Assembly (NCBI GenBank): GCA_963765075.1
Contig: CAVXVA010000008.1
Coordinates: 806,001-870,000, forward strand
Reading direction: 5' to 3'
DNA from: JAENVU01 sp963765075
GTDB lineage: Bacteria > Actinomycetota > Acidimicrobiia > IMCC26256 > JAENVU01
Length of the DNA: 64,000 bases
The notes beneath the pieces are model-generated. The model did not search any database and was not told the origin of the DNA. It saw nothing but the letters and a program-made list of their open reading frames with translations. Positions 48,237 through 58,061 of this stretch are shown piece by piece. The position numbers were made by a program, and so were the translations under genes. Each line of letters starts with the position of its first letter. The stretch's first letter is position 1.

Positions 48237-48851
48237 GTGGCCGACAAACGACTGACCGCTGCCGAACGGCGCAGCCAGCTGATTTCCGTGGGCCGGACCG
48301 TCTTTGCCGAGCGCGGGTACGACGGGGCCTCGGTCGAGGAGATCGCGGAACGAGCCCAGGTGTCGAAGCCGATCGTCTACGAGCACTTCGGCGGGAAGGA
48401 AGGGCTCTACGCGGTCGTGGTCGATCGGGAGATGGAGGCGGTGATCTCCAGTATCTCGGCGGCGATTTCCCACGGCTCGCCCCGCGATCGTTTGGGCGGT
48501 GCCACGCTGGCGTTCCTCAACTACGTCAAGGACCAACCCGAGGGCTTCGCGGTGTTGTCGCGCGACGTACCCGCGAAGGTGGGGATGGCGAGCCTGTTAG
48601 CCGAGGTCGGTGCGCAGGTCGGCGATGTGTTCGCGTCGGAGTTCAAGCGCGCCGGCTACGACACGAAGGCCGCGCCGATCTACGCGCAGGCGCTCATCGG
48701 CATGGTGACCTACGTGGGTCAGTGGTGGACCGAGAACCAAAAGCGCGACATCGAAGACATCGCCGCGCACGTGACCTCGCTCGCCTGGATGGGTCTGCGT
48801 CACTTGCCGCGCAAGCCCGCCCGCTTGCCGCGGCCGGCGAGCGACGACTGA
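48237..48851 (+). CDS. TetR family transcriptional regulator
   Basis: 204 residues from GTG 48237. The helix-turn-helix is VFAERGYDGASVEEIAERAQ and VSKPIVYEHFGGKEGLYAVV, a textbook TetR N-terminus. The C-terminal ligand domain is all helical. The start is so close to the operator dyad that the mRNA leader must be very short. Divergent desaturase gene suggests control of membrane-lipid unsaturation, possibly sensed through acyl-CoA. Confidence 0.93.
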   Translation: MADKRLTAAERRSQLISVGRTVFAERGYDGASVEEIAERAQVSKPIVYEHFGGKEGLYAVVVDREMEAVISSISAAISHGSPRDRLGGATLAFLNYVKDQPEGFAVLSRDVPAKVGMASLLAEVGAQVGDVFASEFKRAGYDTKAAPIYAQALIGMVTYVGQWWTENQKRDIEDIAAHVTSLAWMGLRHLPRKPARLPRPASDD

Positions 48852-48854
48852 GCA

Positions 48855-49829
48855 CTAGCGGATCGCGATCACGACCTTGCCGATGGCTCGTCCGGATCCC
48901 ACGAGCGCGAGCGCATCGGCCACACGATCGAGCGCAAACGTCGCACCGATGTGAGGTGTGACCCGCCCGTCGGCGAAAAGTGCCGCGAGTTCGGCTTCGT
49001 TGCGCACGAACTCGTCGGTGTGGTGGGTGAGAAACCCACCGAACTCGAACCCGAGCACCGCGATCCCCTTCAACAGGACGAGATTCAGCGGGATACGGGG
49101 GATGTGGCCGGACGCATACCCGACGGTGACGAAGCGGCCGCCCCGCCGCAAGCTCCGGAGGGCCGGTTCGGCAAGGTCACCGCCGACCGGATCGACCACC
49201 ACGTCGGTGCCACCGGGGAGTACCTCGCGCAGCGCGTCGCGCAGCGGACCACTGCGGTGGTTGACGAGGTGGGTGGCACCCTGAGCGCGGGCGACGTCGA
49301 GTTTCTCCTCGGTCGACGCCACTGCGGTGACGGTCGCGCCGAGTATCGATCCGACTTGGACCGCGGCGAGCCCGACCCCGCCGCCGGCGCCGAGGACGAC
49401 CAGCTCCTCGCCCGGTTGCAGTTGCGCCACGGACCGCAGCGTGTGGAACGCCGTGCGGTGGGCCACGCCGAACGCCGCCGCCTGGGGAAAGGCGATGCTG
49501 TCCGGGATCGGTTGGACCGCGCCCGCCGCCACGACTGATTCCTCGGCGAACGCGCCATGGAGGCCCGAGCCGACGACCCGATCGCCGACCCGGCGCGTGG
49601 TCACGTCGGGCGCGATCTCGATGATGATGCCGGCGAACTCACTGCCGGGAACGAACGGCAACGGGAGATGGATCTGATACTCGTTGGCCACGATGAGGAC
49701 GTCGGGATAGTTGATCGCGGCGTCATGGACTTCGACGCGGACCTGACCCGCTCCGAGCGGGGGCGTGGGGAGATCCTCGACCTGCACCATGTCCGGGCCG
49801 CCGTACTCTCGGCACATCGCGACGCGCAT
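48855..49829 (-). CDS. Quinone oxidoreductase-like NADPH-dependent MDR enzyme
   Basis: 324 residues. It is a zinc-free medium-chain dehydrogenase/reductase: GroES-like N-domain (VRVEVHDAAINYPDVLIVAN, FVPGSEFAGII) and Rossmann domain with ELVVLGAGGGVGLAAVQVG near residue 142. The catalytic-zinc cysteines are absent, as in QOR/crotonyl reductase-like members. It starts 6 bases after the phosphotransferase stop, so it is the third gene of an operon with acyl-CoA dehydrogenase and is probably acyl or enone directed. Confidence 0.9.
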   Translation of the reverse strand: MRVAMCREYGGPDMVQVEDLPTPPLGAGQVRVEVHDAAINYPDVLIVANEYQIHLPLPFVPGSEFAGIIIEIAPDVTTRRVGDRVVGSGLHGAFAEESVVAAGAVQPIPDSIAFPQAAAFGVAHRTAFHTLRSVAQLQPGEELVVLGAGGGVGLAAVQVGSILGATVTAVASTEEKLDVARAQGATHLVNHRSGPLRDALREVLPGGTDVVVDPVGGDLAEPALRSLRRGGRFVTVGYASGHIPRIPLNLVLLKGIAVLGFEFGGFLTHHTDEFVRNEAELAALFADGRVTPHIGATFALDRVADALALVGSGRAIGKVVIAIR

Positions 49830-49835
49830 CGATGG

Positions 49836-50867
49836 TCAGCCGCGGTAGTCGGTGGTCTCGGCGAGATCGGCGGCGCCCTGCATGAGTTCGAGCACGATCG
49901 GACCGAACGCGTTCAGCTTGGGATCGTCGCCGGCGCGCTGGAAGCCTTGTTCCAGCACCACCGCGAGCTTCCACTTGGCGAGGATCAGGTAGTAGTCGAG
50001 GTCGTCGACCTGTCGTCCCGACACCTCGGCGTAATGGGCGACGACCTCGTCGCGGGAGGGCATCCCGAACATATCGACGTAGCCGGAGCCCGACACGCTC
50101 GGATCGGTCGTGTCCTCGGGCCAGCCCTGCACCGTCCAACCGAGGTCGAGCTTCGGGTCGCCGACGGTCCCCATCTCCCAGTCGACCAGTGCCGCGAGAC
50201 GCGCCGGCGCTCCGTCCTCGTACATGACGTTGGCGAACTGATAATCACCGTGCATGAGGCCGGGGATGTAGTCGAGTGGTTGGTGGGCCCGCAGCCAGGT
50301 CGAAGCTTCGTCGAAGCCCGGGAGCCCGCGACCCTTGATGCGTTCGAGGAACGCGGTCCAGCGGTCGACCTGGCGCTCGTGAAATCCGTCGGGGCGACCG
50401 AGGTCTTCCAATCCCTTCGCCCGCCAGTCGACCTTCGACAACAACGCGATGCCTTCGACGAGTTGATACGACAACCCCTGACGGGCTTCGAGGTCGGTGT
50501 CGAACGGGGCGGGCCAGCCATCGGTGAGCGCCATCGGGGACCAGCCGTCGATGAAACCCATCAGGTAGAAGGTGCGGCCGAGCACCGCGGGGTCGGTGCA
50601 CACCGCGACGGCCTCGGTGTGGGGTACGTCGGACCCGTCGAGCGCTTCGATGATGCGCCACTCCCGCAGAATCCCGGCGTCGCGGCTCTCGGGTGCGGAC
50701 GGGGGCGGGATCCGCATGGCGCAGTGGACCCCATCGCGGCGCAGTTCGTAGATCTCGTTTTGCGAGCCACCCGAGATGTAGCTCGCGGTGAGCGGCGAAC
50801 CGACACCGGGAAGGCCGACTTCGTCCATCCACGCCTCGACGCGCGCGGTGTCGATCGTGGGATTCAC
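49836..50867 (-). CDS. Phosphotransferase family protein (APH/ACAD10-like)
   Basis: 343 residues from GTG 50867, overlapping the acyl-CoA dehydrogenase stop. Kinase motifs: MHGDYQFANVMYEDG (catalytic loop with HGD and Asn) near residue 208 and ALVDWEMGTVGDPKLDLGW (metal-binding DWE) near 230. This family, including the N-terminal part of ACAD10, phosphorylates hydroxylated acyl chains; coupling to an acyl-CoA dehydrogenase supports the same role in 4-hydroxy acid breakdown, by inference. Confidence 0.88.
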   Translation of the reverse strand: MNPTIDTARVEAWMDEVGLPGVGSPLTASYISGGSQNEIYELRRDGVHCAMRIPPPSAPESRDAGILREWRIIEALDGSDVPHTEAVAVCTDPAVLGRTFYLMGFIDGWSPMALTDGWPAPFDTDLEARQGLSYQLVEGIALLSKVDWRAKGLEDLGRPDGFHERQVDRWTAFLERIKGRGLPGFDEASTWLRAHQPLDYIPGLMHGDYQFANVMYEDGAPARLAALVDWEMGTVGDPKLDLGWTVQGWPEDTTDPSVSGSGYVDMFGMPSRDEVVAHYAEVSGRQVDDLDYYLILAKWKLAVVLEQGFQRAGDDPKLNAFGPIVLELMQGAADLAETTDYRG

Positions 50868-52165
50868 AGGTTGCCGACCTCATGGTCGAGGTACTCGGCG
50901 AACTTCGCGCGCGCGGCGTCTCGGAGCTTGGGGATGTGCTGGGACGGCCAGAGATCGTCGCTCGCGCGGTAGTTCCGAAGGACCTGGCGGGCGACCGTGA
51001 CCTTGTGGACTTCGGTGGGTCCATCGGCGAGGCCCATCACGCCGGCCGCCATCACCATCGAGAGGAAGGGCATCTCGTTGCTCACGCCCAGGGCGCCGTG
51101 AACCTGCATGGCGCGCCACGCAATGTCGTGGAGCACGTCGGGCATCACGACCTTGGCCGTCGCAATGTCTTTGCGGACCTTGCGGTAGTCGTTGTGTTTG
51201 TCGATCGACCAGGCGGTGTAGAGCACGAACAATCGGAACTGCACGAGCTGCGCGTACGAATCGGCGATGTAGCCCTGAACGAACTGCTTGTCGGCAAGCA
51301 GACTGCCTTGGGTTTCGCGGCTGAGTGCCCGTTCGCACATCATGTCGAGCGCGCGCTGGGCCATACCGATGGTGCGCATCGCGTGGTGGATACGCCCGCC
51401 ACCGAGACGCGTCTGGGCGATGGCAAACGCTTGACCTTCGCCGCCGAGCAGACCTTCGACCGGGACCCGGACGTCCTCGTAGTGAATGAGCGCGTGCGAT
51501 CCCTCGTCGGGAGCTTCGCCGGCGAGGCCGACGTTGCGCACGATGTTGATTCCCGGCGTGTCGGTCGGGACGAGGAACATCGACATGCCCTGGTACGCGC
51601 TGACGTCGGGGTCGGTCACGGCCATGACGATCAGAAATGACGCCGTCTTCGCATTCGACGAGAAGAACTTCCACCCGTTGATGACCCACTCGTCGCCGTC
51701 GCGTACCGCCCGCGTCGTGAACATCGTCGGATCGGCCCCCGCGTGGGGCTCGGTCATCGAATAGCAGGAGAAGAGCTCACCCTCGAGCAGGGGAGTGAGG
51801 TACTGGTCCTTCTGCTCGGGCGTTCCGTAGTGGGCGATGATCTCGGCGTTGCCGGTGTCGGGTGCCTGGCAGCCGAACACGATGGGCGCCCACTGGGATC
51901 GCCCGAGGATCTCGTTGAGCAACGCGAGCTTGAGTTGGCCATACCCCTGACCTCCCAACTCCGGACCGAGGTGGGTGGCCCACAAACCGCGCCGGCGGAC
52001 CTCTGCCTTGAGCGGGTCGATCACCTTCCGGCGAGTGTCGTCGAGTGGCGTGTACGCCAGACCGCCCCAGATCAGGTCGAGGGGTTCGACCTCGTCACGG
52101 ACGAACTGATCGACCCAGTCGAGCTGCGCCTGAAACTCGGGTTCGGTCTCGAAATCCCACGCCAT
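50864..52165 (-). CDS. Acyl-CoA dehydrogenase
   Basis: 433 residues from ATG 52165 (MAWDFETEPEFQAQLDWVDQ) with AAGGGGG upstream. Typical regions: CYSMTEPHAGADPTMFTTRA near residue 130 (FAD-binding loop), INGWKFFSSNAKTASFLIVM near 160, RLGGGRIHHAMRTIGMAQRA near 250 and the C-terminal VHGALGVSNEMPFL near 365. The frame stays open upstream into a decayed cNMP-domain gene, but that part is unrelated. First gene of an operon with a phosphotransferase and an MDR oxidoreductase. Confidence 0.93.
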   Translation of the reverse strand: MAWDFETEPEFQAQLDWVDQFVRDEVEPLDLIWGGLAYTPLDDTRRKVIDPLKAEVRRRGLWATHLGPELGGQGYGQLKLALLNEILGRSQWAPIVFGCQAPDTGNAEIIAHYGTPEQKDQYLTPLLEGELFSCYSMTEPHAGADPTMFTTRAVRDGDEWVINGWKFFSSNAKTASFLIVMAVTDPDVSAYQGMSMFLVPTDTPGINIVRNVGLAGEAPDEGSHALIHYEDVRVPVEGLLGGEGQAFAIAQTRLGGGRIHHAMRTIGMAQRALDMMCERALSRETQGSLLADKQFVQGYIADSYAQLVQFRLFVLYTAWSIDKHNDYRKVRKDIATAKVVMPDVLHDIAWRAMQVHGALGVSNEMPFLSMVMAAGVMGLADGPTEVHKVTVARQVLRNYRASDDLWPSQHIPKLRDAARAKFAEYLDHEVGNL

Positions 52166-52252
52166 CGGGCCCCCTTGTGGTTCGCGGCAGAATACGATTC
52201 TGATATCCGTACACGCAATTGCGAACGGGGAGATCAGCCCGGCGCTGCGTTC

Positions 52253-52421
52253 GAGGCGGGGTCGGAGTTGTGGTGCGATGTGGAGCAGGGCGTCGAATTC
52301 GTGGTGATCGAAGACGATCATCGTGGCCGGGGTCATGGTGCGCACCGTCCCCAGGCGTGGCTGTGCCGTCAGGAGGGGCGTGTTCACCGAACCACGCGCC
52401 CGCGGAGAGGATCGCCACCAT
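52253..52421 (-). pseudogene. Decayed cyclic-nucleotide-binding domain fragment
   Basis: Two minus frames together give VAILSAGAWFGEHAPPDGTA (about 52421-52360) and then VRTMTPATMIVFDHHEFDAL and LHIAPQLRPRL (about 52345-52253). These correspond to the G-x-x-FGE phosphate cassette and following helix of a cNMP domain. The two parts are in different frames and no start or DNA-binding domain is seen. It lies upstream of the acyl-CoA dehydrogenase and next to a complete Crp-type gene. Confidence 0.55.
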
Positions 52422-52627
52422 TTCGCCTCGGGTCTGCACACCCGAGTTGTCCGGAGGAGGCTGGGGGACTTCCTCCGGACCAACCCGGTGCCGGTCCGGC
52501 GATCCCCTGTCCTGGGTTGACCGGCAGATCGGCACCGCGTTGTTGTCGACAGTGTGCGCCGACGGTTCGGTGGTGTCCGTGACGGTTGAAGAGTCCGGAC
52601 TGCGTCATCTGACACAGAGCCGGTAGC

Positions 52628-53296
52628 GTGCGCTCAGTGGAGAGAGGCTGGCTCGCGGAGTTGGACCCGGACACCCGGGCCGCGGTGGAGCGACTCGGTC
52701 GGGTGCAGCGATATCAGGCCGGTGAGGCGCTCTTCCTCGAAGGTGATGTCGGCAGCAAGGTCATCGTCATCCGTTCAGGTTTTCTCAAAGTCGTGGCCAC
52801 GAGTGAGGACGGCCACGCGACGGTGCTGGCGGTCCGAGGCCCGGGCGATCTGATGGGTGAACTCAGTGCGATCGACGAAGCTCCGAGGTCCGCGACGGGC
52901 ATCGCGATGGGCCCCGTGGAAGCACAAGTGTTCTCGGCCGAGGTGTTTCGGCGGGTCCTCGCCGACACGCCGGGGGTGGCCATCGGCTTGTTGAGAATGC
53001 TGATCGATCGGGTCCGCGACTCCGACCAGCATCGGGTCGAGTTCGGCGCCCGGGACACGCTCGGCCGGGTCGCGCTCCGGCTCGTGGTGCTCGCCGAGAC
53101 CGCGGGCGAGGCGGTCGAGGACGGCGTAAAGATCGGGATCCCGCTCACGCAGGAAGACCTGGCCGGGTGGATCGGCGCCTCGAGGGAAGCCGTGGCCCGA
53201 GGGCTCGCGTCGTTGCGAAACCGCGACTTGATCCGCACCGGACGCAAGGAGATCATCATTCTCGATCTCGACGGGTTGCGTGATGCCGCCCGGTGA
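52628..53296 (+). CDS. Crp/Fnr family transcriptional regulator
   Basis: 222 residues from GTG 52628. The N-terminal cNMP barrel includes VQRYQAGEALFLEGDVGSKV, GPGDLMGELSAIDEAPRSAT (phosphate cassette with GE and RSAT) and a long dimer helix. The C-terminal winged helix is IPLTQEDLAGWIGASREAVA, RGLASLRNRDLI. No Fnr-type cysteines, so it should bind cAMP or a related nucleotide rather than an iron-sulfur cluster. Single gene. Confidence 0.93.
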   Translation: MRSVERGWLAELDPDTRAAVERLGRVQRYQAGEALFLEGDVGSKVIVIRSGFLKVVATSEDGHATVLAVRGPGDLMGELSAIDEAPRSATGIAMGPVEAQVFSAEVFRRVLADTPGVAIGLLRMLIDRVRDSDQHRVEFGARDTLGRVALRLVVLAETAGEAVEDGVKIGIPLTQEDLAGWIGASREAVARGLASLRNRDLIRTGRKEIIILDLDGLRDAAR

Positions 53297-53314
53297 ACCG
53301 CGGCCGGTCGGGCA

Positions 53315-55574
53315 TCACTGATCGGCGAGTGCCGAGCGCGCCTCGGCCTCGGCCGCGGCCGCCAGGTCGCTCCGGTCGTCGTCCATCGCGTACCGCACCA
53401 CGAGTTCGTCGCCGGTAAAACGAAATGGCGAGGCGTACGCGTCGGTCACGCTCGATCCGTGGTCGGCGCCGATGTGGAGCCCCAAGAGGGTCTGACGGAA
53501 CGGCAACATTTCGATGTCGCCGGTGCCGAGCCGCCGGCCGTTGATCTCGATCGCCACGGTCCCGACGTACTCGCCGGTCTTGGTGAAACGGACCGCGACC
53601 TCGAGCGCCGACTTGGACCAGGCCTCGTCGGGGATCGATGCCGTCACCGTCGTGATCTGGGCGAGTCGGTTGAACGCGAAGTGGGCGGCCCCGTCGCGCA
53701 GATACAGGGAGTATCCGCCGGTACGAGCTCCACCGGCGACCAAGACCCCTTCCGGGCGCAGCGATCCGATCAACGGCAACTGGGCGGTGATCGTCCACGA
53801 ACGGTTCCGCAGGTCGGGCATCGCGAACCGGTCGATACGAGCTGTGCCGAGTCGGAACGTGAACTCGTTGCGTTGCAACTCGGATCCCGGCCGGCGCAGT
53901 GTGAACAGCTCGATGGTGCGGTCGTCGAGCGGAAGTACGTTGTACTTCGCCGCCTCTTCCCACCACCGGGCCTCCATCTCCGCGACCTTCTCGGGCATCG
54001 AGTCCGCGAGGTCGTGGATCTCGGCGAAGTCCTCGGCCACGTGGTAGAGGTTCCAGCGTTCCTCGGCGTAGGGCGCGCGGGGGAAGTGCAGGGTGACGGC
54101 CTTCCAACCGTCGTGATAGATCGCTCGGTGACCGAGCATCTCGTAGTACTGCGTCGTGCGGGTGCTCGGCGCGTCGGCCGCGTCGAAGCAGTACTCCATC
54201 GGCGTGCCTTCGAGCGGCAACTGCTCGATGCCGCGCAACGTCTGGGGCGGGCTGATGCCGGTCGCCGCGAGAATCGTCGGCAGGATGTCGATGACGTGGT
54301 GGTACTGCTGGCGGATCTCACCGCGGGCCGAGAACCCCTGCGGCCAATGCACGATGAGCGGATCGCGGATCCCACCTTCGTAAGTGTTCTGCTTGTAGAA
54401 CCGCAGTGGGCAGTTACCGACCTGGGCCCACCCTTTGGGGTAGTTGTTGAACAGGTTCGGGCCGCCAAGGTCGTCGAGGTCGGTGATCATCTCGTCGGCG
54501 GTGACCTCGATGCCGTTGAAGTGCGACAGCTCGTTGAGCGTCCCGTTGGTTCCGCCTTCTTGGCTCGCTCCGTTGTCCGAGAGCAGGACGATCATGGTGT
54601 TGTCGAGTTCCCCGACCCGTTCGAGATAGCGGACGAGGCGCCCGATCTGCTCGTCGGTGTGGTCGAGGAAACCGGCGAACACCTCCTGCATGCGCGCGAA
54701 GAGTGTCCGCTCAGTGGCGGTGAGGTCGTCCCAGGCGGTGAGATCCCAGTTGCGAGCTGAAAGCTCCGCATCGGGGGGAACGATGCCCAGTTCGCGCTGA
54801 CGCTCGAACCACTCCGCTCGGACAACGTCCCAGCCGCGGTCGTAGCGGCCGCGGTACTTGTCGATGTAAGGCTGAGGCACCTGGTGCGGGGAGTGCGTCG
54901 CGCCGAACGCGAGGTACCCGAAGAACGGTCGGCGCGAGGTCGACCGATGGGAGGTGATCATGCCGATCAGTTCGTCGACGATCGCCTCGGACAGGTGGTA
55001 TGCGGGGTCTGAGGGCTCCTCGACGATTCGATTGTCGACGACCAACTCGGGGGAGTATTGGTCCGTTGCGCCGCCGAGGAAGCCGTAGAAGCGGTCGAAC
55101 CCGCGTCCGAGCGGCCAGTGGGTCATGGGTCCGCTCGGGCTGCAGTCCTCCATGTTGGCCAGGTGCCACTTGCCGAGCGCGTAGGTGGCGTACCCGTTGG
55201 CTTGGAGGATTTCGGCGATCGTGCCGGCGTGGGGGCTGATCGACCCCGCGGCAGTTCGAGAACCCGGTGTCGACGTTGGACAGGAACCGCATGCCGACGG
55301 AGTGATGGTTCCGGCCCGACAGGAGCGCCGCCCGAGTGGGTGAGCACAGCGCGGTGGTGTGGAAGTTGTTGAACCGCAGGCCGTGGTCGGCGAGTCGATC
55401 CATGTGGGGCGTGTCGATATCGGAGCCGAAGCTGCCGAGGTGCCCGAAGCCGGTGTCGTCGAGGACGATGACGACGACGTTGGGTGCGCCCGCCGGAGGG
55501 CTCGGCCGGTCGGCCCACCAGGCTTCCGACTCCGTCGCCGTCGTTCCGACCGTGCCGAGGAAGGGCTCTCGCAT
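53315..55574 (-). CDS. Arylsulfatase-type sulfatase, split by an apparent frameshift near 55243
   Basis: From 55574 the N-terminal frame gives PNVVVIVLDDTGFGHLGSFG and the formylglycine motif ALCSPTRAALLSGR, with Cys77 the residue to be converted. After DTGFSNCRG it goes out of frame. The second frame continues SISPHAGT and on through KWHLANMED, LLSDNGASQEGGTNGT and FYKQNTYEGGIRDPLIVHWP to 53315. One extra G in the GGGG run near 55243-55246 (coding strand) rejoins them into about 750 residues. No signal peptide is visible. Sulfatase families hydrolyse sulfate esters; the extra C-terminal part fits the long actinobacterial type. Confidence 0.87.
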
Positions 55575-55666
55575 GCTCGGTCACCCTACAGAGCGACCGG
55601 CCGGCTCGCGCGATGGCATGCTCATGTCCAACGAGTGACGAAGGCGCCTGATGGAGGAATGACTGC

Positions 55667-56017
55667 ATGCAGATCGAAATCACCACTGACCACAACATCG
55701 AGTTCGGTCCCCATTTGCGGGAAGAGGTCACTGCCGACGTCGAGGCGAGGCTCGCGCGGTTCCGTGACCGTCTGACCCGGGTCGAGCTGCATCTCGGAGA
55801 TGACAACGGTGCGAAGGCAGGTCCGGCCGACAAGAAATGTGCTGTGGAGGCGCGGCCCGCCGGGCAGAAGCCGGTCGGTGTGACTCACCACGCCGCGTCG
55901 TTGAACGCGGCGTGGAGAGGTGCGCTGCGCAAACTCGAGCACCTCCTCGACCACCGATTCGGCAAGCTCGATCACCACAAAGGTGCCGAGACGATCCGTC
56001 GGAACGAGGCGCAGTGA
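55667..56017 (+). CDS. HPF/RaiA-like ribosome-associated protein
   Basis: 116 residues. It has the HPF fold order: MQIEITTDHNIEFGPHLREE, VEARLARFRDRLTRVELHLG and KKCAVEARPAGQKPVGVTHH, then a helix NAAWRGALRKLEHLLDHRFG. Basic residues are concentrated at the C-terminus. Such proteins inactivate ribosomes in stationary phase or hypoxia; the mycobacterial relatives are DosR-controlled, though I see no DosR box here. ATG 55667 preceded by GGAGGAA. Confidence 0.8.
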   Translation: MQIEITTDHNIEFGPHLREEVTADVEARLARFRDRLTRVELHLGDDNGAKAGPADKKCAVEARPAGQKPVGVTHHAASLNAAWRGALRKLEHLLDHRFGKLDHHKGAETIRRNEAQ

Positions 56018-56058
56018 CCGGTTGAACGGTTTCGGGGACCGCGACGGTCGGAGCCGGC

Positions 56059-56712
56059 CTACTCGACGAAGCGTGCCCACTGATCGAGAGGCATGCGATC
56101 GCTGACGAGTGAGTTGATCGGCGCGGTCCGATCGGCATGACCGATGGCCATGCCGCAGAACAACATCTCCTCCGGTGGCGCACCGACGAACTCGCGGACC
56201 GCGTGGTGGTGGACCGACCAGTACTCCTGCGCGCACGTGTCGATGCCGGCCTCTTGGGCGAGCAGCATGAACGTCTGGAGGAACATGCCGAGGTCCGACC
56301 ACTGTGGTGGGCCCATCCCCCGGTCGATGAAACAGAACAGGCCGCAGGGGGCACCGAAGAACTCGCCGTTGTGGGCGAACTGAGCGAGGCGACCCGCCTT
56401 GTCGTCGCGGGCGATGCCGATGGTCGCGTACATCTGCTCGCCGAGCGCGAACCGATTGGTCCGATACGGCTCCCAGAGGTTCGCGGGGTAGATGTCGTAC
56501 TCCAGGTCGGTGATCTCGCTCCCTTGCATGAACGCCCGAAAGCGTCCCATCGTCTCGCCGTTCACGACGTAGATCCGCCACGGTTGGACGTTGCCGCCGC
56601 TCGGGGCTCGGGACGCGGCGGTGAGGAGATCTCGCACCGTCTGGTCGGGGATCGGGTCGTCTCGGAACTGGCGAATCGACGCACGACGAGCAACGGCTTC
56701 GGTGACTTCCAT
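56059..56712 (-). CDS. Nitroreductase family protein
   Basis: 217 residues from ATG 56712. FMN-binding signature: ARRASIRQFRDDPIPDQTVR at the N-terminus, ASRAPSGGNVQPWRIYVVNG near residue 37, and FCGMAIGHADRTAPIN near 190. A helical lid (GSEITDLEYDIYPANLWEPY) lies near 67. Members reduce nitroaromatics, quinones or enones with NAD(P)H. Convergent with the HPF-like gene and divergent from the thiolase. Confidence 0.92.
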   Translation of the reverse strand: MEVTEAVARRASIRQFRDDPIPDQTVRDLLTAASRAPSGGNVQPWRIYVVNGETMGRFRAFMQGSEITDLEYDIYPANLWEPYRTNRFALGEQMYATIGIARDDKAGRLAQFAHNGEFFGAPCGLFCFIDRGMGPPQWSDLGMFLQTFMLLAQEAGIDTCAQEYWSVHHHAVREFVGAPPEEMLFCGMAIGHADRTAPINSLVSDRMPLDQWARFVE

Positions 56713-56831
56713 CGCGTCAGTGTGCCAGCTCGCGTCCGGCTCGCTTGAGCTGCTCATTCGGTGGCGACGGTAGGGTCGGGATCCCTCACCGATCACGAAC
56801 GATCTCGGTTCGCTTCCCAACAAGGACAGTC

Positions 56832-58052
56832 ATGCCTGACGCACTGATCATCGACGCCTGCCGGACCCCGCGCGGCATTGGGAAGCAGGGGAAGGGCTCG
56901 TTGGCCCACCTCCATCCGCAACACCTCGGCCGGACCGTGCTGGAGGCATTGGTCGAGCGGAACGGGTTCGATACGGCCGACGTCGACGACGTGGTGTGGG
57001 GTACGAGTTCACAGGTCAGCCAACAGAGCGGTGACCTGGGCCGAATGTCGGCGCTCGATGCCGGGTACGACGTACGGGCGAGCGGTGTGACGCTCGACCG
57101 CTTCTGCGGTTCGGGCATCACGTCGAACAACATCGCCGCCAACGCGATCATGGCGGGGATGGAGGATCTGGTGATCGGTGGCGGTACCGAGATGATGTCG
57201 GCGCCGAAGAAGGGGCTGCTCCCGATGGGCGCCGGCAACCAACATCTCCAAGCGATCCACCCGCAGTCGCACCAAGGCGTATGTGCCGATGCCATCGCGA
57301 CGCTCGAAGGCATCCCGCGTGAAGCGCTCGATGCCCTCGCGGCGGAGTCGCAGGCCCGCGCGAATCGTGCGATCAAAGAAGGCCGATTCGAGAAGAGCCT
57401 CATCACGGTTCGCAACCTCGACGGTAGCGTGGCGCTCGACCACGAGGAGTTTCCCCGCCCGGGCACGACTGCGGAGTCGCTCGCCGCGCTGGCCCCGAGC
57501 TTCCCGGCGATCGCCGACTACCGCCACGAGGACAATCCGACGTTCCGGGAACTGATCAACCAGAAGTACCCGGATCTCGATATCCAGCACGTCCATCACG
57601 CCGGCAACTCGTCGGGGGTCGTCGACGGCGCGGCGGCCGTCCTGATGGCGAGCGAGAGCTATGCGAAAGCCCACGGCCTGCGGGCCCGGGCGCGGGTGGT
57701 GGCGACGTCGAACATGGGCGACGACCCGACGTTGATGCTGAACGCGCCCGTACCGGCGGCGCGCAAGGTGTTGGCCCGCGCCGGTCTCAAGCTCTCCGAC
57801 ATCGACCTGTTCGAAATCAACGAAGCGTTCGCAGTCGTGTCCGAGAAGTTCCAGCGGGACCTCGACCTGGATCGCGAGAAAGTGAACGTCAACGGAGGCG
57901 CGATGGCCCTCGGTCATCCCATCGGTGCGACCGGTGCGATCCTGATCGGTACCGTGCTCGACGAGCTGGAACGAACTGACGGGCAGTTCGGTCTGATCAC
58001 GATGTGCGCAGGCGGCGGTATGGCGCCCGCGATCATCATCGAACGAGTGTGA
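56832..58052 (+). CDS. Thiolase (acetyl-CoA C-acyltransferase)
   Basis: 406 residues from ATG 56832 with CAAGGACAGT upstream. Catalytic residues visible: the nucleophilic Cys in LDRFCGSGITSNNIA near residue 93, His in NEAFAVVSEK near 343 and GHPIGATGAILIG near 375, and the final Cys in TMCAGGGMAPA near 395. It either cleaves or condenses 3-ketoacyl-CoA. Followed 9 bases later by an enoyl-CoA hydratase, so a beta-oxidation pair. Confidence 0.95.
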   Translation: MPDALIIDACRTPRGIGKQGKGSLAHLHPQHLGRTVLEALVERNGFDTADVDDVVWGTSSQVSQQSGDLGRMSALDAGYDVRASGVTLDRFCGSGITSNNIAANAIMAGMEDLVIGGGTEMMSAPKKGLLPMGAGNQHLQAIHPQSHQGVCADAIATLEGIPREALDALAAESQARANRAIKEGRFEKSLITVRNLDGSVALDHEEFPRPGTTAESLAALAPSFPAIADYRHEDNPTFRELINQKYPDLDIQHVHHAGNSSGVVDGAAAVLMASESYAKAHGLRARARVVATSNMGDDPTLMLNAPVPAARKVLARAGLKLSDIDLFEINEAFAVVSEKFQRDLDLDREKVNVNGGAMALGHPIGATGAILIGTVLDELERTDGQFGLITMCAGGGMAPAIIIERV

Positions 58053-58061
58053 GGGGGCGTC

